From positions 1-64,000 of the forward strand of contig JAEZIZ010000083.1 in assembly GCA_023415915.1 (NCBI GenBank): a DNA stretch of 64,000 bases. Reading direction: 5' to 3'. This stretch comes from Bacillota bacterium. Its GTDB lineage: Bacteria > Bacillota > Clostridia > Christensenellales > SZUA-584. Numbering within the stretch: position 1 is the first letter of the stretch; each line of letters starts with the position of its first letter. The notes under the pieces are model-generated. The model was not told the origin of the DNA. It searched no databases and saw nothing but the letters and a program-made list of their open reading frames with translations. Below, piece after piece: positions 17,315 to 27,200 of the stretch. The position numbers and the translations under genes were made by a program.

Positions 17315-18514
17315 CTACCCCTCCTGCTCCGGCCATATCTCTATCGTCAGGTCGGAAAGCGGATAAGCGCAGCAAGGGTGTATGTGTCCGGTCTTTATAT
17401 CCGCCATACGGCGGCCGTCAAACTGCGCGGGCGTGAACGCCTCGCCCTTTTGCAGCAGCGAGCGGCACCAGCCGCATTCTCCGCTGCGGCATCTGGAGGG
17501 AGCATTTATACCAGCGCGCTCCAGCGCGGTAAGCACCGTTTCGCAGGCCTTCATGGGAATAGTCTGCGTATTGCCGAACATATTGACCGTAAGCGAATAG
17601 ACTTTGGTTTCATCCCCCGGATAGCCTTTGATGCCAGCCGGAGACGACGGCGCGGCCATCAGCTCGCGGCGTACGTATTTGCGTTCAAGCGAAAGCTTTT
17701 CTATCTCTTTCTCCAAAAACGCGTACATTGCCGCGGGCCCGCAGAGGAACAAACTGTACGGCTTATCTTTGACGTACTTGCTTATCAGCTCCGCCGTTAT
17801 GAAGCCGCAGTCAAAACGCTCGTTCTGCTCATCGGAAAGCACGTTAGCTATTTTAACCTTTTCACACTCCCGGGCTATTGCTTCAAGCTCTTCGCGGAAC
17901 AGTATGTCCGCTTCGCAGCGGCTGCCGTACAGTATCGTCAGCTCAAAATCCTCTATACCATCGCGTATTGCGTAAGCCATCGAAAGGAACGGTGTTATAC
18001 CGCTTCCGCCCGCCACGCCGATAACATGCCGCGCGTCTCTGAGCGGCTCGTAATAAAACGTACCTTCGGGGCCCGACATCGATACTTCAGTGCCCGCTTT
18101 CCAGTTTTCGAGTATCCAGCCGGAGGCAAAGTTTTCAGCGGTGCGTTTTACCGTTATCGCATACTTTCCTTCCTTTACCCACGCCGGCGAGCTCGATATC
18201 GAATACGGGCGCGTAAGCACGCTGCCGTTTATATTAAGCCTTACCGAAACATACTGCCCGGCGCGGAACGGCGCGAGCCCGGTTCCAGAGAGTATATACG
18301 TCTTTGCTATATCGCCGTGCTCTATTACCTCTGATACTGTCGCGCGCTGCGATCTTGGATGTAAAAACGAAGCAAGCCTGTTTACTTTATATACAGACGT
18401 AACCGGCTCAAGCGAGCCTTGCGACAGCTTCTTCTGCCGGTTGGGCACAAGCGTTTTGAAATGAAGCATGTCAAGCAGTCCTATAGGCTTTACGTGAAAA
18501 TTGAACTCTTTCAT
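17315..18514 (-). CDS. NAD(P)H:acceptor reductase with fused 2Fe-2S ferredoxin domain (copy 2)
   Basis: A 399-residue two-domain protein. The FNR-like part binds FAD through RPYSISSSP (near residue 125) and NAD(P)H through GVAGGSGITPFLSM. The C-terminal plant-type ferredoxin domain has CRSGECGWC plus a fourth cysteine in HPCCAYPLSD. It should pass electrons from NAD(P)H to a partner protein. The start at 18514 has AAGGAGG upstream and overlaps the flavoprotein stop by 4 nt, so the two are translationally coupled and probably work as a pair. No oxygenase, the usual partner of such reductases, is present. Confidence 0.9.
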   Translation of the reverse strand: MKEFNFHVKPIGLLDMLHFKTLVPNRQKKLSQGSLEPVTSVYKVNRLASFLHPRSQRATVSEVIEHGDIAKTYILSGTGLAPFRAGQYVSVRLNINGSVLTRPYSISSSPAWVKEGKYAITVKRTAENFASGWILENWKAGTEVSMSGPEGTFYYEPLRDARHVIGVAGGSGITPFLSMAYAIRDGIEDFELTILYGSRCEADILFREELEAIARECEKVKIANVLSDEQNERFDCGFITAELISKYVKDKPYSLFLCGPAAMYAFLEKEIEKLSLERKYVRRELMAAPSSPAGIKGYPGDETKVYSLTVNMFGNTQTIPMKACETVLTALERAGINAPSRCRSGECGWCRSLLQKGEAFTPAQFDGRRMADIKTGHIHPCCAYPLSDLTIEIWPEQEG

Positions 18515-20043
18515 TTTGCTTCCTCCTTGATATCCGCCATCGTAAGCCTGGCTGTGAGCTCGCCGTTTAAATAAGTGGAGCTGTAGCCGTAAATGCGCGG
18601 GCCGTAGCCGCCTGCGAAGCGTATGCCCGGAACTATCTGGTCTTCCTTCAGCATCATAAGCCGCGCAAGCATCGTATCCCAGTCGCTGCACTCGTACGAG
18701 TACATAGTGCCCTGCGGGTTAAGCGTATAGCGCGCCATTGTGGCGGGAGTCGCTATCTCTATCTCCTCTATATAAGGAGTCAGCTTTACGCCCACATGCG
18801 TTTCAAAATCCCGTATGATGTTCATTGCCACTTCGCGCTTTTTAGCGACATATTCGTCCGCGCTGATGCGGCCCCACGCGTCGTCCGTATACAGCGTAGT
18901 AAAGCTCATTATGCACGTGCCTTCGGGAGAACAGCCGGGGTTGGCAGCATTAAGGCACACTGTCGCCTGCATCGGATGGTCGTTAAAATCTTTGGCGCGC
19001 GATGTTTCTTTGGCCGTGTCGAGCGATTCAAATATGAAGTAGCTGTAATCCTTAAGCCCCAGCTCCTCCGCCGATTTATTCAGCCCCAGATAAACGACAA
19101 AACCGCGGCCGCCGAAAGACCTTGCGTTTACCATGCGCGTCTGTTTTTCGGGCACGCAGCCGGGGTCCATCATATCGCCGAATACGGCGTTAGGGCTGCA
19201 GCAGGCGATAACATGCGAGGTTTTAACTGCCCCACGAGGCGTTAATACTCCGGAGACTTTGCCGCCGTCCATCAATATCTTCTCCGCCCGCGTGTTGTAC
19301 CAGATGTCGCCGCCAAGCTCGCGTATACGCTTATCCACCGCCACCGACAGCTCGTGCGAGCGCTGCCTAGGTATATAAGCTCCCCTCGCAAGGTACTTAT
19401 ACATCATTGCCGCGTATATCGCGAAGTTGAGCCTGTCGCAGTCGACTCCGAGATAGCACCAGTACGCGCGGAGTATCCTCTGCGCTTTCTTGGGCATATG
19501 CAGCGCGCGCAGCACCTTGTTTACGCTGTACGCTCCGCACTTTAAAAAGTTGGGGTGCTCCTTCATCATTACCTTGGGGTCGGCTTTGCCGCCCGACTTG
19601 CCAATGTAAGCGAGCGCGTCCATTATGTTTTTGCAAAGCGTCATGAACCTTTCCATAGAGAGGCGGCTGCCCGGCACATACTGCTCCATTTTATCGACAT
19701 ATGCCTCAAGGCCGAACGGCATCGTCACGTCGAGATTGTCTTTCCCCTCGGCAATGGTTATTAATCGATACGCCTCCGGTATGGGCACCCAGTCGACCTC
19801 CACGCCCAGAGAATCCAAAAGCTTGCGTACGTCTCCTGGGTCTTCCGCCGACCCTATGTCGCACAGCTCGTGCAGCGAAGGCTCAAACTCGAACCGCCCG
19901 CGCCTGAAACTGGTAGCAAACCCGCCCGGCAGGTTGTGCTGCTCAATAAGCAGCGTTTTAAGCCCCGCCTTTGCCGCAGTCGCCGCGGCGGAGAGGCCGC
20001 CATTGCCCGCGCCTATAACGACAACGTCATAAACATATTCCAA
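18511..20043 (-). CDS. Phytoene-desaturase-like FAD oxidoreductase (copy 2)
   Basis: A 510-residue flavoprotein with the N-terminal dinucleotide motif DVVVIGAGNGGLSAAATA and the family segment EQHNLPGGFATSF. A C-terminal FAD segment lies near GGYGPRIYGYSS. This is the CrtI / carotenoid isomerase / retinol saturase superfamily, whose members desaturate, isomerise or saturate polyunsaturated chains. It is coupled to a ferredoxin-type reductase, which suggests that it works in the reductive direction. It is a paralogue of the protein at 21336-22862. Confidence 0.87.
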   Translation of the reverse strand: MEYVYDVVVIGAGNGGLSAAATAAKAGLKTLLIEQHNLPGGFATSFRRGRFEFEPSLHELCDIGSAEDPGDVRKLLDSLGVEVDWVPIPEAYRLITIAEGKDNLDVTMPFGLEAYVDKMEQYVPGSRLSMERFMTLCKNIMDALAYIGKSGGKADPKVMMKEHPNFLKCGAYSVNKVLRALHMPKKAQRILRAYWCYLGVDCDRLNFAIYAAMMYKYLARGAYIPRQRSHELSVAVDKRIRELGGDIWYNTRAEKILMDGGKVSGVLTPRGAVKTSHVIACCSPNAVFGDMMDPGCVPEKQTRMVNARSFGGRGFVVYLGLNKSAEELGLKDYSYFIFESLDTAKETSRAKDFNDHPMQATVCLNAANPGCSPEGTCIMSFTTLYTDDAWGRISADEYVAKKREVAMNIIRDFETHVGVKLTPYIEEIEIATPATMARYTLNPQGTMYSYECSDWDTMLARLMMLKEDQIVPGIRFAGGYGPRIYGYSSTYLNGELTARLTMADIKEEAK

Positions 20044-20074
20044 TTCCCTACACCTCTTTTCTTTATTTGTGATG

Positions 20075-20110
20075 GAGTCCCCAGCAAGCCATGAGGCTTT
20101 GCGGGGGTTG
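20075..20110 (-). repeat. REP-like palindrome, single copy, minus orientation
   Basis: Matches the dispersed consensus ACCCC-N-CAAGCC-N4-CTTGC-GGGGACTCC when read on the minus strand. It sits in the only sizeable gap (70 nt) inside the flavoprotein operon, between the two flavoprotein/reductase pairs. Confidence 0.85.
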
Positions 20111-20113
20111 TTT

Positions 20114-21322
20114 TTAAGTCTGCGCCGCCTTGCCCGGCGGTATCTCTATCGTTACATCCGATAACGGGTAAGTGGCGCAAGGATGGATATATCCTAAGTC
20201 TTTGTCCGCTTCCCGGCGCCCGTCGTTGTCGGGCAGTATGAACACTTTTCCGTCCTTTAATCTGCTTCTGCATATACCGCATTCTCCGCTGCGGCACCTT
20301 GAGTCGAGTATCAGCCCCGCCCTTTCCACGGCTACAAGCAAAGGCTCGGACGCAAGCGCGGGTATATCATGGAATTTGCCGCTTACTATTACCGTTGCGG
20401 TAAACGTTTTACTTTTGAGCGACTTATCAAACCCTTCATAAACGGCCACGTCGTCGGGCGCTCCCGAAACCTCGTAGCGCGTCTGCTTACGCTCAAGGCT
20501 GCCTATTTTTAAGAACTCGTTCTTAAGGAATCCGTACATCACGGGCGGACCGCATATGAAAAATGTTTTATTTTCCGGGTTTTCGATATTTGCCTTTATG
20601 AATTCAGCGTCCACAAACCCTTTTCGCAGTTCCCAGTTCCCTGCGTTGTCCTCGAAAGTGTTAATGCGCTTAAAACGCTCGGGGTATGCTTTGACAATAC
20701 TGTCTATCTCTTCTTCAAACAGTACGTCGCCGCAGTCCCTGCAGCCGTAAAGAAGCGTCAGCGAAAGCTGCGGCTCTTCTTTTGCGAACTGCTTCATCAT
20801 CGAAACAAAAGGCGTGACGCCCGTTCCGCCCGCTATCGCGACTATTTCGCTTGTGTCGCGCAAAGGAGACACGTAGAACTCACCGTGAGGGCCGGTAGCG
20901 GTAACGCCCGTTCCCACCGTCCATGTGTCCCATATAACGTTGCTTACAAACCCGTCCGCCTTGCGGCGCACGGTTATCTCGTAATAGCCGTCATCGGTTG
21001 CTTCATACGGTGCGGACGATATCGTGTACGCGCGCGATACGCGGCTGCCGCCCGCTTCCAGTTTGATGCTTATATACTGGCCCGCCTGAAACACCGGAAG
21101 AGTGACGCCGTCAGTTGGCTGCAGCCTATATGTCCTTGCCGTGCTTGTTTCGTCCCTGAAAGCCGTAACCGTAAGCTTTAACTCCTCGGGATGCATGCGC
21201 TTTGCCATTTCCGATACGGGGTCGCGTCTTGTGCCGGCGTCGGCTTCGTTTATTCTTGCTTTACGCGATTTCGCCATGCGGAGCAGGGCGAACAGTCCGG
21301 GGATAAGTTTAACCTTTGACAT
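20114..21322 (-). CDS. NAD(P)H:acceptor reductase with fused 2Fe-2S ferredoxin domain (copy 1)
   Basis: A 402-residue protein with the same layout as the copy at 17315-18514. The FAD motif is RAYTISSAP, the nucleotide motif is VAIAGGTGVTPFVSMM, and the C-terminal 2Fe-2S motif is CRSGECGIC with the last cysteine in HPCATYPLSD. Both copies share the N-terminal IPGLFALLRM / IGLLDMLHFK-like lead-in before the FAD domain, so they are true paralogues. It lies 13 nt after its flavoprotein partner. Confidence 0.9.
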   Translation of the reverse strand: MSKVKLIPGLFALLRMAKSRKARINEADAGTRRDPVSEMAKRMHPEELKLTVTAFRDETSTARTYRLQPTDGVTLPVFQAGQYISIKLEAGGSRVSRAYTISSAPYEATDDGYYEITVRRKADGFVSNVIWDTWTVGTGVTATGPHGEFYVSPLRDTSEIVAIAGGTGVTPFVSMMKQFAKEEPQLSLTLLYGCRDCGDVLFEEEIDSIVKAYPERFKRINTFEDNAGNWELRKGFVDAEFIKANIENPENKTFFICGPPVMYGFLKNEFLKIGSLERKQTRYEVSGAPDDVAVYEGFDKSLKSKTFTATVIVSGKFHDIPALASEPLLVAVERAGLILDSRCRSGECGICRSRLKDGKVFILPDNDGRREADKDLGYIHPCATYPLSDVTIEIPPGKAAQT

Positions 21323-21335
21323 TTGAAACCCTCCT

Positions 21336-22862
21336 TTACGCCCTTGAGCTGCGCTCTATTTGTTCTACAGTTGCAAGCCTGCCCGACAGTATCGAGCTCG
21401 GCAAGCCTGCGACCAGCATACCCGCGTTGCCTACTATCGAAAGGCCTTTGATGAAACGCTCCTTTTTCTGCATCAAGGCCTTTACAACGACTGAGTCGAA
21501 TACGCGATGGTCGTAGCCGTATACATTGCCCATATAAGCCCCCATATACCGCGAAAACGTCTGGGGCGCGGCGACCTCTATTTCCTCTATGTGTTTGCGT
21601 ATTGGTATGCCAAGAGCCGAGGACGCTCTGTCGATAAGATCTCCCGCGAGCTCATGCTTCTTTTTAAAGTACTCCTTTTCAGAAAGCCTGCCCCACGGCT
21701 CGGCGCGGTATATGGTCTCGAGATGCAGTATAGACGTCCCTTCGGGAGACGCGCCGGGAATGAGCGGATTGGGGCACATGCCCGCAAAGCAGTCGTTGGG
21801 AGTGAGTTCGTCTATTCCGGCATATGCGGACGATATATCCCCGCTCTTGCTGAAGTAGTACATGTAGTGGTTAAGCCCAAGCTCCTCAGCGCTTCTGTTA
21901 AGCCCCATATACATCGATAAAAAACTTGTACCCGCAGCGCGCATGTTAAGAGCCTTGAGCGCTTTTGCGGGTACTTCCGATTTAGGATATATCATATTAC
22001 CGAATACGTTGTGAGGCAGAGCGTTGGAATAGACGTGGTTTGTTTTTATCGTTTCGCCGCGGTTTGTTACCACGCCGGTAACGCAGCCGTTCTCCACAAG
22101 TATCTTATCGACGCGGGTGTTAAGCTCAAGATGTCCGCCCAGTTCCATGAATTTATCAGCCATAAGCGCCGATATCTCGTACGTAGTCTTTCGCGGAGCG
22201 TATACCGGCATCGAGCTCATGCCGCTTATTACCGTGCCGTATATTGGGAACGACATTACCTCCATAGGCAGGCCGGTAAACGTCCAATACACGTCGAGGT
22301 AATCGAGCGCCTTTTGCGGTATATTGAACTTGTCGGTAACATCCTTTACAGTCAACCCCGCGGCGGCTACGATTCCCCTGTGCTTCAGTATAAGATCCAC
22401 AGGCTTGATAGCCGCGTCCATATCGTTTATGTAGTTGATGGCGTTAAGCATCTCGTCGCAGAAGTCAAGATACGCGCGCACCGACTTTTCGCTGCCCGGC
22501 ACCCTTTGCTCGATGAACTTAATGAGCTTTTCTTTCTGAAGCGGCAGTACGAATCGTTCGTTACCTTCCGATATCGAACAGAACCGTCCTTCGGTCATCA
22601 TAGGAAAATCGATATCTATTCCCAGTTCGTCCACAAGGAATTTGTATATCGGCCCCTTGTTTTCATTCGTTCCGTATTCCAGTATGCACTGAACGGAAAT
22701 CTCGAACTCGAAACGTCCCCGCTTAAAGCTAGTCGTTACGCCGCCGGGTATGTTATGCTGTTCGAGCATCAACACGTTTAATCCGCTTCGCGCGAGATTA
22801 CAGCCGGCAGCAAGCCCGCCCATGCCGCTTCCAATGACCACGGCATCATAAACCTGATCCAA
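21336..22862 (-). CDS. Phytoene-desaturase-like FAD oxidoreductase (copy 1)
   Basis: A 508-residue flavoprotein with DAVVIGSGMGGLAAG at the N-terminus and the same EQHNIPGGVTTSF block as copy 2. Its C-terminal GNAGMLVAGLPSSILSG block is typical of the CrtI/retinol saturase superfamily. It follows the GntR regulator by 86 nt. The first half of the first flavoprotein/reductase doublet. The substrate is unknown. Confidence 0.87.
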   Translation of the reverse strand: MDQVYDAVVIGSGMGGLAAGCNLARSGLNVLMLEQHNIPGGVTTSFKRGRFEFEISVQCILEYGTNENKGPIYKFLVDELGIDIDFPMMTEGRFCSISEGNERFVLPLQKEKLIKFIEQRVPGSEKSVRAYLDFCDEMLNAINYINDMDAAIKPVDLILKHRGIVAAAGLTVKDVTDKFNIPQKALDYLDVYWTFTGLPMEVMSFPIYGTVISGMSSMPVYAPRKTTYEISALMADKFMELGGHLELNTRVDKILVENGCVTGVVTNRGETIKTNHVYSNALPHNVFGNMIYPKSEVPAKALKALNMRAAGTSFLSMYMGLNRSAEELGLNHYMYYFSKSGDISSAYAGIDELTPNDCFAGMCPNPLIPGASPEGTSILHLETIYRAEPWGRLSEKEYFKKKHELAGDLIDRASSALGIPIRKHIEEIEVAAPQTFSRYMGAYMGNVYGYDHRVFDSVVVKALMQKKERFIKGLSIVGNAGMLVAGLPSSILSGRLATVEQIERSSRA

Positions 22863-22948
22863 TATCCAGCACCCCTTTCTTTACACGGCTGGCGCATTCC
22901 TGTTCTAAGCACTGCATTTGATACGCCGCCGGTATTATAAAATGGAAG

Positions 22949-23665
22949 CTATTGCTTGAATACTTTGGAAAGGCCGTCGATACCCATATCGAGCGTAAGT
23001 TTTATAGCGGCCATAGCTGCCGCTTCGTCTCGCCCGCGCAGCGCCTCATACACCATTTCGTGATGCTTTATGGAATCGGCGCGGCGTTTGTTCCGCGTAA
23101 AAAACAGCTTTAAAAAGTAACGTAGCGCGTGTTCGAACGAGTTGAATATCATCGCATAGACTGCGTTGCCCGAAGCGGAAGTGAGCGCGTGGTGGAACTT
23201 AAAGTTGCCGTCAACAAAACGGTCCATGTCAGTGTTTTCCCGCATTATATTAAGCGCGTCTTCTATGCGCTTTAGGTCTTCTTCGGTAGCTTTTTTAACG
23301 GCGAGCCGGGTGCATTCATACTCTAAGAGCCTGCGCGTATCCATCATGCTGTCGAATAGCGTCCAGTCCATCTTGTCCGAATCGAAATGCATCAGAGACA
23401 AAAGCATCTGCGGCGTGCCCTGCTTTTTATAATCGTTGACAAAAGTGCCCTGCCGCGGGACGATGCGCACAAAGCCCTTGCTTTCCAGCTCGAGTATGCA
23501 AAGATTAACAAGGCTGCGGCTTATGCCCATGGCCGAAGCAAGCTCGCGCTCCGGAGGAAGACGGTCCCCCGGCTGCAGTTCGCCGGACAGTATCTTATAC
23601 TCCAGCTCGCGAATGACATTTTCTTTAAGGCTTGTGTTTGTAAGTTTTGTAAATGAAATGCCCAT
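22949..23665 (-). CDS. GntR-family transcriptional regulator, FadR/FCD type
   Basis: A 238-residue regulator. The N-terminal winged helix-turn-helix (about 12-78) has LQPGDRLPPERELASAMGIS and GFVRIVPRQGTFV. The C-terminal all-helical FCD domain (about 95-230) has the usual metal/ligand residues in NFKFHHAL and KHHEMV. It is the first gene of the operon, with AAGGA upstream of its ATG, and its own promoter contains a palindrome that fits a GntR operator. FCD regulators usually sense small carboxylic acids or acyl compounds; which one here is unknown. Confidence 0.93.
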   Translation of the reverse strand: MGISFTKLTNTSLKENVIRELEYKILSGELQPGDRLPPERELASAMGISRSLVNLCILELESKGFVRIVPRQGTFVNDYKKQGTPQMLLSLMHFDSDKMDWTLFDSMMDTRRLLEYECTRLAVKKATEEDLKRIEDALNIMRENTDMDRFVDGNFKFHHALTSASGNAVYAMIFNSFEHALRYFLKLFFTRNKRRADSIKHHEMVYEALRGRDEAAAMAAIKLTLDMGIDGLSKVFKQ

Positions 23666-23703
23666 TTAAGTCCTTCTATATATGATTTATATGTGTTTGG
23701 AAT

Positions 23704-23731
23704 AATATAATTACCGTGGCATGGCCACCAA
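23704..23731 (-). promoter_or_regulatory. Promoter with embedded palindromic operator for the GntR operon
   Basis: TTGGTG (23726-23731) and TATATT (23704-23709) with a 16-nt spacer. The spacer holds the inverted repeat GTGGC-CAT-GCCAC (23716-23728, 5-bp arms, 3-nt centre), close in form to FCD-type GntR operators. Binding there would block RNA polymerase, so autorepression is likely. Confidence 0.6.
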
Positions 23732-23838
23732 CCATAAAATATCATAAAACCAGATAAAAATCAATAATATAACAAAATAATGAAAATATCGGCAAGGTTA
23801 GTGGGTATATTACGTTTCCGTCAACCGCAAGGGATTTA

Positions 23839-23917
23839 TACCCCAACAAGCCTTGCGTCTTGTCGGGGACCCCAGATTTACATCCCAACAAGCCTTGCGT
23901 CTTGTTGGAGACCTCGT
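23839..23917 (+). repeat. Two tandem REP-like palindromes
   Basis: Two copies of the dispersed element, starting near 23839 and 23881, with about 42-nt period: CCCCAACAAGCC-TTGCG-TCTTGTCGGGGA and a slightly decayed second copy. They lie in the 570-nt gap between the GntR promoter and the terminator of the large surface protein. Confidence 0.88.
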
Positions 23918-24001
23918 ATTAAGATTCATTGTCGCTTCGGTACTCTTCAATGACACATGAGATTATGTAAATAAAAACTTGTTTTATGATATCAGTTGTT
24001 T

Positions 24002-24065
24002 TATCATTCAGAGCGCAAGCGAAGAATCAAAATTCAATTTGTCATTCCGAGCTTGCGAGGAATCA
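24002..24065. repeat. Two copies of a short CATTC-GAG...GAATC palindrome
   Basis: TCATTCAGAGCGCAAGCGAAGAATC (split here as TCATTCAGAGC and GCAAGCGAAGAATC, 24004-24028) is followed by GTCATTCCGAGC / TTGCGAGGAATC (24041-24064). Such GTCATTC...GAATC units are common dispersed repeats in many bacterial genomes. No gene is seen around them; a partial inverted match (CTGAATGACAG) occurs near 24130. Confidence 0.65.
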
Positions 24066-24193
24066 CATGGGAAGTGTTCTAAATAAGGGAGATCTTATAG
24101 CCGTTACGCTCCATCAAGCGAAGCTGACTGAATGACAGCATATACTATTTTGACAGCTTCTATATACTTAACGTGTGGTTTTTCTATGATATG

Positions 24194-24220
24194 AAAAGAG
24201 CCCCGGCTTTTGCGGGGCTC
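24194..24220 (-). terminator. Intrinsic terminator of the large surface-protein gene
   Basis: Perfect GAGCCCCG/CGGGGCTC hairpin (24198-24205 with 24213-24220), followed by TTTT on the minus strand, 19 nt past the stop codon. Confidence 0.88.
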
Positions 24221-24238
24221 TCCTACAAGTATTAAGTT

Positions 24239-27200
24239 TTACTGCCTTGTTAACGTTATCGAGTATATCTTCACTGCGCCTGACTGGGATCTTACCGCCA
24301 CCCGCACAACCGCGCGTTGACCATTCGCGAGCGTAATACGCCTGCTTGATTTCTTAAGTCCGTCGATGGTGACCGAGGCTTTATACCCCGCCGGCCTTGC
24401 CGATATTGTAACAGAGCTCTTGTTTGCGGGCAGCACTATGGTATAATCCGTCACCCCCGGGCTGAACTTTGGAGCCAATCCCGACGCCCGTAGCGATTTT
24501 AAGTTGGCGTTCGATGACGGCGCCCTGACTATTCGCACGGTATATATTCTCTTTGCTCCCGATTGCGCTCTCACCGTAAACTTGACGTCTTTAAACGTAC
24601 CGTTGTTAAGCGATATTCTCTTAGATGACGGCGATACGCGCGCGAGTTTGCCCGCGTCGGCAACGGCTTTAAGCGTAGTGCTCTTGGTGCTCTCATCCAG
24701 CGTAAGCGTATAATTTAGCACGTTGGGGTCAAACGGCTGGCTCCAGACTCCTGCAGTTGAAGAAAGCGAACCTAGCGCGTTGTTTGACGATTTCGCTCTT
24801 GTAACGGTGAACGAGTATGTCTTCGACTTTTTGCCGAGTTTAACGACGACGGTAAACTTAACGCTCTTTCCGTTGGCTACGGGCAGTGTAAGGCTCGATA
24901 CCTGCCGCTTGTTTATAGTCATTGTCGCCCCGTCGTACTCCTTTATCGGCGTAAGCGTAAACGACGTTTCATGCTCGCCTATAGTTATCTTATATTTCGT
25001 CTTGGCTTTTACAAACGCGAGCTGCCCGGAGGATATGCCGACTCTCTCAAGTAAGTTGCTCTGGGGCTGCGCAGACCAGTTGGCGGAGTACGACCTTAGA
25101 CCTGAAGAGCCTTTAGGTATAGTCACGGACGCAGAAGGCCCCGAAAGCCCCGTACCAGTCCAGCCTGCGAAGTTATACCCGTACCTTGTGGGATTGTTAA
25201 GCGTGAACGAAGGAGTTTCTATGGTATAGCTTGACGGGTTAACCGCCATTCCTCCGCCTAGGTCGTAACTTATTGCGTATTGTACGGGCGTCCAGTTGGC
25301 GTAGAACGACATCGCGCCATAGGAGCCTTTATATATCGTAACGTCTTTAGTCAGGCCTGAAAGCCCCGTACCCGTCCAGCCTGTGAATATATAGCCGTGC
25401 CTTGTGGGGTGGGCAAGAGCAAACGTCGGGCTCTCTATTGTGTAGCTTGCAGGATTGCTTGCCGAGCCTCCGGCAAGATCGTAAGAAATAGCATACTGCA
25501 CAGGCGTCCAGTTGGCGGAAAACGACTTGTTGCCGGTTGATTTGGCGGGTATCGTTACGTTCTTCGACGGGCTTAGGATTCCCGTTCCCGTCCAGCCCGC
25601 GAATTCATATCCGTGCTTTGTTGGGTTGTTAAGTGTAAACGCCGGACTCTCAATCGTATAGCTTGCAGGATTGTTCGCCGCACCTCCCTTAAGGTCGTAC
25701 GTTATCGAATAATTTATCGGCGTCCAGTTGGCGGTAAACGACTTGCTGCCGACGGAGCCTTTATTTATTGTAACGTTTTTGGTTAGGCCAGAAAGTCCCG
25801 TGCCCGTCCAGCCGGCGAAATTATAGCCTGCTTTTACGGGAGTGGCGAGTGTAAACGATTCGCTCTCTATAGTGTAGCTTTCGGGATTGCTCGCCGTGCC
25901 TCCCTTAAGGTCGTATGTTATATCGTACAGTATTGGCGTCCAGTTCGCTATAAACGCCTTGTTGCCAAAGGAGCCTTTGTTTATCGTTACACTCATTGTA
26001 GGCTCTGAAAGCCCTATTCCCGTCCAGCCAGCGAATTCATAGCCTGTTTTCACCGGGTTTTCCAGAGTGAACGACGGGGTTTCTATGGTATAGCTTCCCG
26101 GGTTATCCGCAGTTCCGCCGTCCAGGTTATACGCTATGGTATACGTAACAGGCTGCCACCGCGCGTAAAATGTCATACAGCTGGTTACTGTGTAAGGGAA
26201 AGATACGGGAAGCGTGTATGTGGGGTTAAGATACCATCCGTAAAAGCTGTAGTAGTTCCTAACCGGAGTTGCGGGCTCCTCGATGGTCGTACCGCTTAAG
26301 AGCACAACCGCCGCCATTTCGTTTCCTCCCTGCGTGTCAAACATAACTTTTGTAATAGCATCGAATTTGTAGCTCACTGTAACAGTGCCGTCGTCATTGC
26401 GCGCCACCTGAGCAGTTTTACCGTTTATGGTTGCCGTCACGTTTTCCGCAAATGCGTAACCCGGTTCGGCAGTAAGGGTAACACTCAATGTGTATTCGGT
26501 ATCATAACCAAAGGTTGAATCATCCGGATCCCATGCAATATCCGAAACAGCTGCACCTTCGGAGACGGACGCCGTCGTGCCGGGTGTCCCCTCAGCCGCA
26601 GGAACGTCAATTTCCGTTATCGCTATGCTGTCTATCGTTTCAATGGCCGTCGCCGGGAATGTATACGTTACCGTCAGTGTACCGTCGCCGTTTAAACTCA
26701 CGTCTGTTGCCGTGTTACCATTGACCGTAGCCGTAGTGCCGGAAGTGAATACATACCCGTCCCCCGCCGTCAGCGTCACGGTTGCCGTGTATTCCTTGTT
26801 GAACTCGAACGTTTCGCCTTCCAGATTCCATGTGACTATGCCTGCCGTTACGGTATCCGGAGTTACCGATGCCGTATCATCTGGTTTCTCCCCTGCCTTG
26901 GGAGCGTCAATATCCGTTACCGCAACGCTGTTTATCGGCTCTTTTTCAGTGGCCTCGAACTTGTAGCTCGCGGTAATAGTGCCGTTTTCGTTGCGCGTTG
27001 CCTCGGCGTCTTGCCCGTTGATGGTCACAGTTACGCTGTCCGCAAATACGAACCCTTCCTGCACCGTGAGTACAACGCTTACGGTATATGGAGTGTTGTA
27101 ATCAAATGTAGAATCGTTCGGCGTCCATGCAACCTCCGAAACGGTTACGCCTTCGGAAGCGGACGCCGACGTGACGGGCGCCTCACCAGCTTTGGGCGCT

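Noticed and set aside
15723..18334. Long plus-strand open frames opposite the hydrolase and reductase genes (289 and 318 codons)
   Set aside because: They mirror well-supported minus-strand genes, have no ribosome binding sites and are rich in Arg/His/Tyr, as expected for antisense shadows.
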